A DNA stretch of 54,159 nt. Origin: Mangrovihabitans endophyticus (GTDB lineage: Bacteria; Actinomycetota; Actinomycetes; Mycobacteriales; Micromonosporaceae). The position numbers and the translations under genes are program-made. Below the pieces are notes generated by a model, which did no database searches, was not told where the DNA came from, and was given only the letters and a program-made list of their open reading frames with translations. This document shows positions 40,178 to 50,263 of this stretch, in pieces. The stretch lies in the NCBI RefSeq assembly GCF_014646155.1, contig NZ_BMMX01000037.1, positions 1-54,159 on the forward strand, in the 5' to 3' direction. Numbering within the stretch: position 1 is the first letter of the stretch; each line of letters begins with the position of its first letter.

Positions 40178-41065
40178 GTGAACCTCCGACTGCCCCCGTC
40201 ACTGCGTCGGGGCACGATTTTCGTTCTCGCTCTCTTTACGGCCGTCACGTCCCTGGCGGTGGTCGGGCCCTCGCCAGCCAGCGCCCACATCAACCGGCCC
40301 AACGTGGCCGAGAACGAGATCCACGCCTACTACGAGGAGATGCTCGGACGCCCGGCTGACTCCGGCGGCTACACCACGCGCATCAACAAGGTCTACGAGG
40401 ACTGCCGTCAAGGCATCCTGGCCGCGGGCATGATCATCCTGGACTCGCAGGAGGCCCACAATCGGCGCCCCAACCCGGACAGCTTCACGGTCGCCATGTA
40501 CCGCGCGCTGCTCAACCGCGATGCCGATGGCGGCGGCCGGCACCACTACGTGATGAACGTCATCCCGCAGCGCGGCTACCGCTGGGCCATCCGAGATTTG
40601 CAGTCGTCGCCAGAGTTTCGGAGCCGCCTGGCCGCCATGTGCGACCACCGGCGGACCTCGTCCGCTAACGTCCTGCCGGCCGGCCAGGCCGTTGGGGCCG
40701 CCGTCGGCATCATCGACGCGGGTATGACGCTCTTGGTCCAGTGCGGCGTGGCACAGGTACTGGAGCTGGTCGGACCCAACCGGATCAAGACGATCTATCA
40801 GGCGACCGAGGCCATTAAGACCGCCAAGTTCATCCTCAGTAAGTCCCTCAACAAGAGCGACTCCTGCCGCGCGGCTTACAACACGCTAACCATCGCGGAC
40901 CACATCGTTCGCATCGCCGACTACGAGCGCGGCAACCATCCCACGTACGTCGGCATCAAACAGCGCGACTACTGGGTGCCCGCCGGCCACTACTGCGACG
41001 TCGAGATGTGGGGCGGACCGTCCGGGTCCGAGCTCATTTACCGCAAGATTAACTTTCGCTGCTAG
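40178..41065 (+). CDS. Secreted DUF4214-like protein
   Basis: A 295-aa protein with a Sec signal peptide (basic RLPPSLRRG, hydrophobic TIFVLALFTAVTSLAVVG, cleavage near ASA-H). Two DUF4214-like helical units follow (YYEEMLGRPADSGGYTTRIN, MYRALLNRDADGGGRHHYVM), a unit often seen in bacterial surface and secreted proteins. The C-terminal part has several Cys and the GHYCDVEMWGGPSGSELIY segment. GTG at 40178 follows GGAAGGG. A strong terminator lies 18 bp after the stop. The extracellular role is unknown. Confidence 0.78.
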   Translation: MNLRLPPSLRRGTIFVLALFTAVTSLAVVGPSPASAHINRPNVAENEIHAYYEEMLGRPADSGGYTTRINKVYEDCRQGILAAGMIILDSQEAHNRRPNPDSFTVAMYRALLNRDADGGGRHHYVMNVIPQRGYRWAIRDLQSSPEFRSRLAAMCDHRRTSSANVLPAGQAVGAAVGIIDAGMTLLVQCGVAQVLELVGPNRIKTIYQATEAIKTAKFILSKSLNKSDSCRAAYNTLTIADHIVRIADYERGNHPTYVGIKQRDYWVPAGHYCDVEMWGGPSGSELIYRKINFRC

Positions 41066-41082
41066 TCCCAGTAGCAGCACGG

Positions 41083-41123
41083 CAGACAGCCCAGCTTGAG
41101 CGCCGCTCCGGCTGGGCTGTCTG
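41083..41123 (+). terminator. Strong hairpin terminator after the secreted-protein gene
   Basis: CAGACAGCCCAGC (41083-41095) and its exact complement (41111-41123) form a perfect 13-bp stem with a 15-nt loop. No T-run follows, as is usual for high-GC actinomycetes. Confidence 0.75.
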
Positions 41124-41714
41124 ACGATTGAGCCGTATCTACCAACGAGCGGCCCCAGTAAAATAACCAGGCCGCAAACAGTAACGCGCTGCCAAGCAAT
41201 ATGCGAGTCGTATGCGTCGTGCACGCTTAAAGAACGCACGGGCTGCACACCGTTTGCACAAGCTGGCGGTAGAGCCCTACCAAACGCCTGCGCAAATCCA
41301 CTCGAACAGGCTTACCGGCATTCCCAATGTCGGTGGTCGCAAGGACCACCGACAGCGAGCCGACAGCAAGCGCGAAAGTCTGAGGTGACGTCGCCATCTC
41401 ACTCATCTGCCGCGATCCGCGCTCGGTCCGGGCCACCGCCGTCACGGTCGGTGGACGACCACGGCAGGCCGGCCTCCTGTCGTGCCGATCAGGGGATGTC
41501 TGCAGAACGGCGTCGTACGCTCACCGCAGCTAACGGACAGTGTCTGAGCCAGCCGCTGGACATGTTTGCAGTTGCCGACCTTCCCGGATCAGGGTCATCG
41601 CACCGGTCACGCCGAATCCTCGCGGAGAGCCAGATTCCCGGGGTCACCGGGGACCCTGAGGCGAGATCGTCAGTAACAGCATGACCGCTCCCTGCCTGGG
41701 AGAATTCCGGTCAG
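41124..41714. other. 591-bp region without a supported gene
   Basis: Mixed composition, no convincing reading frame on either strand, no repeat or tRNA seen. It lies between the terminator of the secreted-protein gene and the 3' end of hsdR. Confidence 0.5.
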
Positions 41715-44700
41715 CTATGAAGCCTCGGCGATGGCGGTCGCGCGCACCCGGTCGAGCACGGCGATCAACGCACTGATCTCCGAGTCGGGGAAGATGTCGC
41801 CGGGGCCGCCCGGAGCGAGGGCAGTGAACGGTGCCTCGTAGAGGTCGGCCGGGTTGACGAGACCACGGCGGGCAATCACGTCGGTCAGCAGGTTGAGGAA
41901 GTCGAGCTGACTGGCAGAGAGATTCTTCCCTGTCTTGAACGCGTCCAAGGCTGCGCTGGCCGCTCCCCGATCGAGGCCGGTAAGTGAGCGGAGAAACAGC
42001 CCGAACCCTTCGTGTGCGTCGGTGACCGTGGCGATATCGTGTTCGGTGCCGAACCCGGCGGCGACGAAGACTTCTTCCAAGGTGCTCAGGTCGAGGCTGG
42101 TGATCTGTCGGTTGCGGTGCAGCTTCTGTACCGCTATCTGATCTTTGTGACCGCGCAGGTAGACCCGCACCTTCGCCTGGAATCGATCCTGGTCGGTACC
42201 TACCACGCTGCCCGGCAGGGCAACCTCGCCCAGCTCACCGAGCTGGTCCTCGAAATCGGTGTAGACCACCGCTCGGCGGGTCTTCTCGATCAGGCGCACC
42301 AGACCACGCACCTTGCGGCGCATCGTCTCCAGCATCGGTAGAGTGACGTCCTCCCACCACTCGTCACCCGCCAGCTCGTCGAGCAACTGCTGTTGTGCGG
42401 CTACCGCCGGAATGCTGGTCTGGTTGAGCAGCGCGTTCGCGATGTCCTGCACCTGCGCCTGCAATGTGGCGTATCCGGGCTCGGCTTCGAGCACGGCGAG
42501 CTGGAGGCGCAGAGCGAGCAGATCGAACCGTTTCGCCTCCTCACCGTCGTCCTGACCATGGAATCCCGACGGCAGCGGCGCGAGGTGTTCGATCATCTCC
42601 TGGTGCTTCTCTGGTGTTACCAGGTTCCAGTGGTCGATTTCGCCGTAGTACTCGACCTGCCGTCGGTGTGGGCGCACCAGGACGTTCTGCGGGTCCATTC
42701 CCAAGATCTCCGCGTTGAGCCGGCGCACCACCTCCCACCGCAAGTCGAGATCGCTGACGGGACCCGCGGGTCGCTCCTCCGGGAGCTGCCCGATGTCTTC
42801 CAAGATCTTGTCGAGTGCGAGGACCAGATCAGCGCGCCGGCTGAACAGGCGCTGGCTCAACGACGGCGCCACCCTGCCCTCGGAGGTAGCCAGGCCGGCC
42901 TGGAAGAACTCGACGTTCTGACACAGGTCGAACACGAGGAACCCCTGCTTGTCCCGGCCCGGCCCGAACAGGTCGGGGCACAGTCGGGTACCACGGCCGA
43001 TCATCTGCCAGAACTTAGTCTTGGACCGGACCAGCTTGAAGAACACCAGGTTGACGACCTCGGGGACGTCGATACCGGTGTCGAGCATGTCGACCGAGAT
43101 CGCGATGTGCGGCGCGGATTCGCTCTGGGCGAAGTTTTCGATCACCGAGTCCGCGAACGCGGTCGCGTGCGTGATGACCTGGGCGAAGGTTCCGGCGTGC
43201 TCCGGGAACGCGATGTCGAAGCGCTTGTGGATGAACTCCGCGTGTGCCTGGTTCTTCGCGAAGATGATGGTCTTCCCGAGCCGGTCACCACCGGCAACCC
43301 TCGCTCCATGCGTCATCAGCGTCGCGAGGGCCTTGTCGACTGTGTCCGCGTTGAACAGGAACTTGTTCACGTCCTCCGAACTGACCTCGGTCGGCACGGC
43401 GCCGTCTTCATCCCAGTCGAGGGCGTCCCACTCTTCCTTCTCCTGCTCCGACAGGTCGTCGTAGCGGATCCCTTCGCGCTGGAACTTCAGCGGCACGCCC
43501 ACCGTCCGCGGCGCGACGAGATACCCCTCGGAGACGGCCTCCTCCAAGCTGTATGAGTCGGTCGGTACACCGCTCTCCAACTGGAACAGCCGGTACGTGT
43601 TCCGGTCGATCTCGTCCTTCGGCGTCGCGGTCAACCCGACCAGCAGCGCATCGAAGTAATCGAAGATCGTCTTGTACTTCTGGTAGATCGACCGGTGCGC
43701 CTCATCCACGATGATCAGGTCGAAGTAGCCGGGGCCGAAGCGCCGCAGGTCCCCGTCCATCTCATTGATCAGGCCCATCATCGTCGGATAGGTGCTGACC
43801 AACACGCGGGCGTTCGGATCCCGTTCGTCCAGCAGGTTCACCGCCGGCACCCCCGGCAGGTGCGTCTTGAACCCGTTCACCGCCTGCTTGACCAGAGCCC
43901 TGCGATCGGCCAGGAACAGCACCCGCTTGACCCAGTTCCCCCGGGCCAACTGATCGACCAACGCGATCACCGTACGGGTCTTACCCGAGCCGGTCGCCAT
44001 CACCAGCAACGCATGCCGCTGCTTCTTCGTGAACGCCTCACCGACGCTGCGGATCGCCCGCTCCTGGTAGTGCCGGTCGGCGATGTCGTCGTTGATCGAC
44101 ACGCCGGACAGCGCCCGCCGGTTGGCTCGCCGCTGGATCGTCAGCCGCAACTCGTCGCGGGTGTAGAAGCCCTGCACCTGCCGCGGCGGGTAGAAAAGAT
44201 CATCCCAGAGGTACGTCTCGTAGCCGTTGGTGTAGAAGATGACTGGCCGCTGCCCGAACCGCCGCTCCAAAGCGTCCGCGTACACCTTCGCCTGCTGCTG
44301 GCCCCGGGCCGCGTCATACGAGGCACGTTTGGCCTCGACAACGGCCAACGGCATGCCGTTGTCATCCCAGAGGACGTAGTCGACCTTGCCCTTGCCGGTC
44401 TTGCTCACCGACTCGGGCAAACTCTCGACGGGGAACTCCCGATCCTGCGCGTTCAGCAGCAGCCAGCCGGCTTCCCGCAACAGCAGGTCGATGACGAACG
44501 TCCGGGTGTCCGCCTCGTTGTAGTCATGCGTGTCCGGACGCGACTCATTGGCCTGCCGCGCCGCCTTGATCTGTGCACGAAGCTCAGCGATCTCCGCATT
44601 CAGATCCTCGCTGCGCCGTCGCGCCTCCGCTAACGCCGCCTGCTGCTGGGCGAACTCCTCTGCCTGCCGCTGCAACTCTGCCAACTGCTGCTGACGGCGC

Positions 44701-45140
44701 TGTACCGGTCGAGGAATCAGACCCGCGTCGAAAGCCAAGCCAGCGTCGGGAACTTTGCCAGGATCGCGGGCGTAACGACGAGCGATCCAGTACATGACCT
44801 GGAACAGCTCTCCGACCACCCGCAGCGAATCTGTCTCCGGTACCCGTGCGCTGCGGTGCACGGCATGATTGCCTACCCGACGGATCAGATCCATCTTCGT
44901 CCGAATGCCCGGACCTACCAGCACCAACAGCGACGGCTCCGAAATCATCGCCGCAAGATCATTTCGGTACGGGGTACTCAATGCCCCTTCAGCCTGATAG
45001 AGCCAGGTCAACGCGAGTTCGAGGCACCGGCGAGCGTAGAAACACGAGGCGCGTGGGTCGGCAACCGCGATGTGCTCGGCGCGAGCGGCCTCATCGAACA
45101 GGTCCGGCCACTCAGCCTCAAGGAACCCGAAGTTACCCAT
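41715..45140 (-). CDS. hsdR: Type I restriction enzyme R subunit (HsdR)
   Basis: A 1141-aa HsdR. An N-terminal DUF4145-like helical domain (ARRCLELALTWLYQ) is followed by a coiled-coil rich in Gln (about residues 150-205). Then come an EcoEI-type nuclease domain with the PD-(D/E)XK pair VDYVLWDDNG and AVVEAKRA, and the SF2 translocase: Walker A MATGSGKT at about 380, DEAH in IIVDEAHRS at about 475, later motif VI in MIGRGTR. A C-terminal EcoEI_R domain completes it. I prefer the ATG at 45140 (GGGGAG 10 nt upstream) to the GTG at 45149, where the ribosome site would be only 1 nt away. It is downstream of hsdS with a 46-bp gap. Confidence 0.92.
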   Translation of the reverse strand: MGNFGFLEAEWPDLFDEAARAEHIAVADPRASCFYARRCLELALTWLYQAEGALSTPYRNDLAAMISEPSLLVLVGPGIRTKMDLIRRVGNHAVHRSARVPETDSLRVVGELFQVMYWIARRYARDPGKVPDAGLAFDAGLIPRPVQRRQQQLAELQRQAEEFAQQQAALAEARRRSEDLNAEIAELRAQIKAARQANESRPDTHDYNEADTRTFVIDLLLREAGWLLLNAQDREFPVESLPESVSKTGKGKVDYVLWDDNGMPLAVVEAKRASYDAARGQQQAKVYADALERRFGQRPVIFYTNGYETYLWDDLFYPPRQVQGFYTRDELRLTIQRRANRRALSGVSINDDIADRHYQERAIRSVGEAFTKKQRHALLVMATGSGKTRTVIALVDQLARGNWVKRVLFLADRRALVKQAVNGFKTHLPGVPAVNLLDERDPNARVLVSTYPTMMGLINEMDGDLRRFGPGYFDLIIVDEAHRSIYQKYKTIFDYFDALLVGLTATPKDEIDRNTYRLFQLESGVPTDSYSLEEAVSEGYLVAPRTVGVPLKFQREGIRYDDLSEQEKEEWDALDWDEDGAVPTEVSSEDVNKFLFNADTVDKALATLMTHGARVAGGDRLGKTIIFAKNQAHAEFIHKRFDIAFPEHAGTFAQVITHATAFADSVIENFAQSESAPHIAISVDMLDTGIDVPEVVNLVFFKLVRSKTKFWQMIGRGTRLCPDLFGPGRDKQGFLVFDLCQNVEFFQAGLATSEGRVAPSLSQRLFSRRADLVLALDKILEDIGQLPEERPAGPVSDLDLRWEVVRRLNAEILGMDPQNVLVRPHRRQVEYYGEIDHWNLVTPEKHQEMIEHLAPLPSGFHGQDDGEEAKRFDLLALRLQLAVLEAEPGYATLQAQVQDIANALLNQTSIPAVAAQQQLLDELAGDEWWEDVTLPMLETMRRKVRGLVRLIEKTRRAVVYTDFEDQLGELGEVALPGSVVGTDQDRFQAKVRVYLRGHKDQIAVQKLHRNRQITSLDLSTLEEVFVAAGFGTEHDIATVTDAHEGFGLFLRSLTGLDRGAASAALDAFKTGKNLSASQLDFLNLLTDVIARRGLVNPADLYEAPFTALAPGGPGDIFPDSEISALIAVLDRVRATAIAEAS

Positions 45141-45186
45141 CCGCGCCACACTCCCCGATCAGCGCCGACGATCCACTCCCGACACT

Positions 45187-46422
45187 CTACAGCTCACCAC
45201 GGAACGCCCGATGCTGGAGAGCGCTAAATAAGCCATCGAGGTGAGACAACTGGCGCGTGTATCGCTCTCGCAATTCTGCTATGAATTCCACACGCTTCGC
45301 GAACTCTTGCTGCAAAAGTAGTGGCGGCACTGGGATGGAGATTCCACTCAATCCGTCAATGTTAATGTTGTACTGGCCTGCCGAGGTTTTACATGACGAG
45401 CGCAGTGATCGCCTACCTGTCGACCCGAGTAGAAACTCGCGAACATATACCGGGTTAACTTTATCCAGGTGGAGGCGCGCCCGAATGAGATAAGAAGCAT
45501 ATATGAAACTATCCGACGCATGGCCGCTTGAAGAAACTAGATCTTCAGAGAAGACTGCGCAGCGCCCAACGTACTCGGGGTTCCCGTTGCTCCTTACGAA
45601 AAGGAGATCACCTTGCCGCAGACGCAATCGCGTCAACTCGGCGGGCGTGACCGGAACAAATTTCAAATCTCTAACGTCAAGGCTTCCTCCGACGACGTTC
45701 GGGATCCGTAGGGTTGGGTGCCCTCGATCCTCTGATTTGACTGACGTTCCGTACCGAAATTCCGAAGTGAGTTCTCCAAGTGTGGCTGAATCCAAATTCG
45801 CTGTCCGCCTTAGAGGGTCGCCAAATGTTCCAAAGGTTTCAATGAAGAGCGCCTGAGTTAGGCCATCAAGATTGGTGATCGCCTGCCTTCGCTTGATTCG
45901 CAGCTCGTATGCTTGATCCAGAAGACCTACGATGCGCTGTCTTTCACCTGCTGGAGGTAGTGGTATTTGCCAAGACGCCAAGGCTTCTTTGCCAAGGTGA
46001 TTGATACCGACGCCACGTGAAGCCTCCGCAAATTTTCCGACACTGGCAGCATGGCGGAAATAGTGAAGGAGGAACTCTGGTTCGATATCTTTGGGCCTTA
46101 CTCGAATAAGAGTATTCTGAAACGCGCAGTCAGTGATCTCGTCTTGCCAAAGAGCCGGCTTTCCGACCTCGCGGGCACTGCCGGACGCTTCGTTTAGTAG
46201 AAGATCCCCCTTGGAAAGTCGGTATACCTCCATTTCGGCGTCAGTGAAATTCATGGTTTTGATATCGCCGAGCCGTAGACCGTCCCAGTCGACGTTGGCC
46301 GCCCGAAGGTATGGACGCATTTGGTCGCCCTCATGATTCTTCGGAGACCTTTGCCTTCCGAGTCGCACTTCGGCAATCGTGTCAAGTCGAGCCATTCGCC
46401 AGTCATTGGGCAGGCTGGTCAC
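45187..46422 (-). CDS. hsdS: Type I restriction specificity subunit (HsdS)
   Basis: A 411-aa specificity subunit with two target-recognition domains. The first runs from VRLGRQRSPKNHEGD to the central conserved region (IPLPPAGERQRIVGLLDQAYELRI). The second starts at ELTSEFRYGTSVKSE and ends with IPVPPLLLQQEFAKRVEF and LFSALQHRAFRGEL, the C-terminal spacer helix. The gene is clearly less GC-rich than its neighbours, which suits exchange of recognition domains by transfer. ATG at 46422 overlaps the hsdM stop (ATGA). The recognition sequence cannot be read. Confidence 0.92.
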   Translation of the reverse strand: MTSLPNDWRMARLDTIAEVRLGRQRSPKNHEGDQMRPYLRAANVDWDGLRLGDIKTMNFTDAEMEVYRLSKGDLLLNEASGSAREVGKPALWQDEITDCAFQNTLIRVRPKDIEPEFLLHYFRHAASVGKFAEASRGVGINHLGKEALASWQIPLPPAGERQRIVGLLDQAYELRIKRRQAITNLDGLTQALFIETFGTFGDPLRRTANLDSATLGELTSEFRYGTSVKSEDRGHPTLRIPNVVGGSLDVRDLKFVPVTPAELTRLRLRQGDLLFVRSNGNPEYVGRCAVFSEDLVSSSGHASDSFIYASYLIRARLHLDKVNPVYVREFLLGSTGRRSLRSSCKTSAGQYNINIDGLSGISIPVPPLLLQQEFAKRVEFIAELRERYTRQLSHLDGLFSALQHRAFRGEL

Positions 46423-47936
46423 AGCATCCCCTTTAGGTTCGACAGACCTTGCTGAATTTCGGATTCCAGGCGTTCTAGATCCTCCAGAAATTCAGAAGGG
46501 CGCCGGTGAATAACCTCTTGGTGTGCAACCTCCTTATAGCGGCTAAGGCTAAGGTCGTAATCTTGGGCTGCGATCTCATCGCGGGATACGCAGAAGCTCT
46601 GTTCGGTACGCTGCCGCTCGCGCTCGCTGCCGTTACGGCGAGTCCAGCGCGCCTGAACATCAGGCAGGTTATTTTTTGCGTGATCATCTTCCGAGAGCGG
46701 CTCGACTGGGGTAACACTGAGCTTTGCTGCCCCCAGCAGCGGCGCTCGTTTGTCGTCGAGGCTGTATCCGTCGGCGGTTACCTCGTAGAACCAGACGTGG
46801 TCGGTTCCGCCGCTATCGGTGCGGGTGAAGAACAGGATTGCGGTAGATACCCCCGCATACGGCTTGAATACCCCACCTGGAAGCTTGACTACTGCGTCGA
46901 GCTTATGTTCCTCGACCAGTTTTCGCCGTAGATCCTTGTGCGCTTTGGTTGATCCGAATAGCACGCCGTCAGGGACGATAACCGCAGCGCGCCCGCCCGG
47001 CCGAAGTAGTCGCAGAAACAGCGCCAGGAAAAGTAGTTCAGTCTTTTTGGTTTTGACAACTGTTTGCAGGTCCTTGGCGGTGGTCTCGTAGTCGAGGCTA
47101 CCAGCGAACGGTGGGTTAGCCAGAATAATCGAGTATTGGCCAGCATCCTCGGCGGAGCTTTGCGCGAGGGAGTCGCGGTTACGGATATCCGGCTGCTCCA
47201 CCTCGTGGAGTAGCATGTTCATGCTCGCGATGCGTAGCATGGTGCGGTCGAAGTCAAAGCCGTGGAACATGCTGTTGTTGAAATGCCGCCGCTGTTCAGC
47301 ATCCAACAACGCATCGCGGTAGTTGCGGCTCAGATACTCCGCGCTTGCCACCAAGAAGCCGGCTGTGCCGCAGGCCGGGTCGCAGATCTCATCACCGGGT
47401 CGAGGCTCCATCATCTCCACGATCAGTTGGATGATGTGTCGAGGAGTGCGGAACTGGCCATTCTGTCCAGCAGTAGCGATCTTGCTGAGCATGTACTCGT
47501 ACAAGTCGCCCTTGGTGTCTCGGTCAGCCAGCGGGAGTGTACCAATCATGTCGAGAACCTTCGCCAGCAGGTTCTCCGTCGGGATGGTGAACCGGGCATC
47601 GCTCATGTGCTGCGCGTAGGTCGAGCCGTCCCCACCGAGATCCCTCAGCCATGGGAAGACCTCGTCACGAACGACCTCGAAGGTGTTCGCCGGGTGGTTC
47701 AGGCCGGTGAACTCTGTCCACCGCAGGTGATTGGTGGCGGCGGTGTAGATCGGGTCTTTGATTGGCTGCCGGGTGTGGGTGGCGAGCCCTTCCTTACGGC
47801 GCTGTAGGTCGTCCAGCCGCTTGATGAACATCAGGTAGGTGATCTGCTCGATCACCTCCAGCGGGTTGGAGATGCCACCTGACCAGAACGCGTCCCAGAC
47901 TCTGTCGATCTTGCTCTTGAGCTCGCCGGTAATCAC
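46419..47936 (-). CDS. hsdM: Type I restriction-modification methyltransferase subunit (HsdM)
   Basis: A 505-aa N6-adenine methyltransferase subunit. The HsdM_N helical domain (IDRVWDAFWSGGISNPLEVI, LMFIKRLDDLQ) is followed by the catalytic domain with SAM motif I DPACGTAGFLVA and catalytic motif IV ANPPFAGSLD. The FRTPRHIIQLIVEMM segment is typical. It methylates adenine at the site chosen by HsdS. GTG start at 47936 without a strong ribosome site. First gene of the hsdM-hsdS-hsdR operon on the minus strand. Confidence 0.92.
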   Translation of the reverse strand: MITGELKSKIDRVWDAFWSGGISNPLEVIEQITYLMFIKRLDDLQRRKEGLATHTRQPIKDPIYTAATNHLRWTEFTGLNHPANTFEVVRDEVFPWLRDLGGDGSTYAQHMSDARFTIPTENLLAKVLDMIGTLPLADRDTKGDLYEYMLSKIATAGQNGQFRTPRHIIQLIVEMMEPRPGDEICDPACGTAGFLVASAEYLSRNYRDALLDAEQRRHFNNSMFHGFDFDRTMLRIASMNMLLHEVEQPDIRNRDSLAQSSAEDAGQYSIILANPPFAGSLDYETTAKDLQTVVKTKKTELLFLALFLRLLRPGGRAAVIVPDGVLFGSTKAHKDLRRKLVEEHKLDAVVKLPGGVFKPYAGVSTAILFFTRTDSGGTDHVWFYEVTADGYSLDDKRAPLLGAAKLSVTPVEPLSEDDHAKNNLPDVQARWTRRNGSERERQRTEQSFCVSRDEIAAQDYDLSLSRYKEVAHQEVIHRRPSEFLEDLERLESEIQQGLSNLKGML

Positions 47937-48340
47937 GCCGGGAGCGTACTCGCGACCACCCGGAGATCAAGGACCAGTAGTCCGGAGTCGTGTCGTGGCC
48001 GGAGGCCGTGCGGCCAGTCGGCCTCGAACCAGCCGGACGCCCCGACGTGACCGGCTGGGCGGTGGCGACCAGGTTCAGGCTGCTTCACCCTTCCTGCTCA
48101 GCGATCATGGATCATCAGGCGATGCTGACGCGACGTTTCAGCCGGACGGGGCGTCGCAGTTCTGTTCTGGCTCCTGCCGATGGTTCGAGCCCTCGACTGA
48201 ACGCTCGCCCCCACCGCTCTCGACGAGGGTTTTGACCTGCGGGAAGACCGCCGCTGGCGTGACACCGGCGAGTCGCTGGTGTTCGAGGAGGGCACTTGTA
48301 CCTGCGACGCGATTGCCCGAGACGACTCTCGCTCGCGAGC
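47937..48340. other. 404-bp intergenic region upstream of hsdM
   Basis: No convincing gene on either strand. It must contain the promoter of the hsd operon on its left side and the 3' end region of the 419-aa gene on its right. No repeat or terminator stem was identified. Confidence 0.5.
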
Positions 48341-49600
48341 CTATCGACCGGCTGCGGGACCGTATGTCCAGAAGTCCGCGAGCAGGGGCATTCCTGCGGC
48401 TGCCAAGTCGGTGTCCAGCCACTGTGGCTCCTTGTCGTACGCGTCGCGCCACTGCTGCGCGGTGATGTGTGCGGCCGGCCCGAACGGCAAGATCACCGTC
48501 TCCCGGAGCAGGCCCGGGGCGGTTAGCCGTCGCAGGAAGGTTCCCTGGTTGGTGTCGGCTGTGACGGTTTCGGCTTCGGCGGAGGTCGCCCCGAGGGAGG
48601 TCGCGTCGCCGCTGGACAGGACGACGCCTTGCGCGCAGCTTGGCCACGACACGTCGGAGCTGATGGCTTCTGCCATGGCGGCGATCCGATCGGGAGGCGG
48701 CAGGCGGGGCCAGTCAGTGAACTGGAACAAGCCGTCGCGGCAGTCAATGCGCACCCACACCGGCAGCGGCCCATCGATCTGCCGCGCCTTGCCGGCGAGC
48801 GCGCGGCGCAACCTCTTCCAACCATCGCGTTCCTGTACCGCTCCGCTGAACGTGGTGGTGCCGGCCGGCACCGATTCCGGGTAGACAGCGATCCATCCGT
48901 GGTCGGCGCGCACGATCTGCGGTGCCCGGGTGGTCCGCGCTGCTGCGGCGGCGCGCTCGGCGGTCGCGAGCCAGACCTCCGTGGTGCGGCCGAGGCCGCC
49001 ATCGCCGGCGGCGTCCAGCGGATGGCTGTCGAGCGAGACAACGCAGTTCACGTCATGGCGATGCTCGATGCCGCGTACCGCACGCTTGATCGCGTCTTCG
49101 TATCGTTCCCAGGACTTGTCGGCGTCGCCCCGGAGGATGGCGGTGACCTCCACCAACCACGGCGCACGATCGGCGTCGACCAGCAGGTCCGCCTTCCGGT
49201 CCGTTCCCGGAATGTCCGGCTCATAGGTCACAGAGACGTCCATAGCCCTGCAGGCCCGCGCGGCTTCCAATTGCAGCCGTAGGTGGTACCAGGCCGGTAT
49301 GTCCACGCCGTCGACCGCCCCGTTGAGCACCGGGCGGAACGTCGGTTCAGATGCCGCATCACGCAGATGAAGCGCGAATGTCAGGAACATCGGGAGAACG
49401 GATCGATGGCTCGCCGACAGCAGGAACTCCGGCGGCAGTCCACGGAACTTCCGAAACGTCCTGGCGGGGAATTCCTCACCCAAGATCGTCTTAACGTCCG
49501 TCAACAGGTCCCGCACGACACGATGCCCGGTCTCCGACAAGGCGCCACCGCTCGCCAGGCGACCTATCACGTCCCACGTAGGCTCGTCCGGAAGATCCAC
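48341..49600 (-). CDS. Hypothetical protein with a possible PD-(D/E)XK-like motif (419 aa)
   Basis: Unrecognised, 419 aa, soluble. A segment from YEPDIPGTDRKADLLVD to APWLVEVTAI has the spacing of a PD-(D/E)XK nuclease core (Asp in a turn, then Glu-x-Thr on the next strand), although the usual Lys after Glu is replaced by Thr. A Gly/Ala-rich middle and the C-terminal VILPFGPAAHITAQQWRDAY complete it. It lies 404 bp upstream of the hsd operon on the same strand, so a defence role is conceivable; GTG start at 49600. The nuclease assignment is weak and needs structure comparison. Confidence 0.6.
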   Translation of the reverse strand: MDLPDEPTWDVIGRLASGGALSETGHRVVRDLLTDVKTILGEEFPARTFRKFRGLPPEFLLSASHRSVLPMFLTFALHLRDAASEPTFRPVLNGAVDGVDIPAWYHLRLQLEAARACRAMDVSVTYEPDIPGTDRKADLLVDADRAPWLVEVTAILRGDADKSWERYEDAIKRAVRGIEHRHDVNCVVSLDSHPLDAAGDGGLGRTTEVWLATAERAAAAARTTRAPQIVRADHGWIAVYPESVPAGTTTFSGAVQERDGWKRLRRALAGKARQIDGPLPVWVRIDCRDGLFQFTDWPRLPPPDRIAAMAEAISSDVSWPSCAQGVVLSSGDATSLGATSAEAETVTADTNQGTFLRRLTAPGLLRETVILPFGPAAHITAQQWRDAYDKEPQWLDTDLAAAGMPLLADFWTYGPAAGR

Positions 49601-49730
49601 TGCAGCAGCATCTCGCAGCAGGATCAGCGCGTCACATCCGGGCCGGAACGGCTACTCACCCTCGCCGGTGTTCGACGCAACACCGCGACCGAAGCCATGG
49701 CCTCGCGCAACGGTGCGCAGCGACGAGCGG

Positions 49731-49994
49731 TCAGGGTGCAGCCGGCCGAGCCTGAGCTGCCCCGGCCTGGACCCTCGCGATCGCGGCGACGACAGCCATG
49801 ACAATCCCCATGGTGATCGGGCCGAGCGACATACTGCTCACCTTGGGCGTGCGGTCCGGGACGACATACGTCAGATGCACATTCCGCCCATGGGGCTCGA
49901 CCGTCACCGTCACGGTCGCCGCGACCGGCCAGGAAACGGGGAAGGTGCACGTGACCGGTTCGGTGACCGCGCGGCGCTGCTGTGCGGAGGCCAT
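49731..49994 (-). CDS. Small protein with one membrane segment (87 aa)
   Basis: Frame starting at an ATG at 49994: an extended beta-rich first half (CTFPVSWPVAATVTVTVEPH) and a C-terminal hydrophobic helix (SLGPITMGIVMAVVAAIARV). The upstream part of the same region (49995-50241) is open in another minus-strand frame with a protein-like start (VWYRPAIRYAAPLPRLPMSH), so a single longer gene with an indel near 49990 is possible. Not recognised. Confidence 0.35.
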   Translation of the reverse strand: MASAQQRRAVTEPVTCTFPVSWPVAATVTVTVEPHGRNVHLTYVVPDRTPKVSSMSLGPITMGIVMAVVAAIARVQAGAAQARPAAP

Positions 49995-50263
49995 CAGCCG
50001 ACGATAGAAAACAGGACCACACGTCGATGGACAGCTTGTGCGACATCGGCAGCCGCGGGAGCGGCGCGGCGTATCTGATTGCGGGGCGGTACCACACTCG
50101 TCCGGCTGGTTCTGGTTCTTCAGCCGGTGGCACCCAGCGGGGTGACACCTGAACGGTGGTCATCTGACTGGGCGGCCATTTGCGCTGTTCGCGGCTGGTT
50201 AGCGTGCCCGGGTGGCACTCGTGAATCTGAGCCGCGCTCACCTGCGGGTACTCAAAGTCAGCG

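Noticed and set aside
49624..50241. 205-aa minus-strand frame overlapping the 87-aa frame
   Set aside because: Its second half is the antisense-shifted version of the more protein-like 87-aa frame; a single frameshifted gene is possible but could not be shown.
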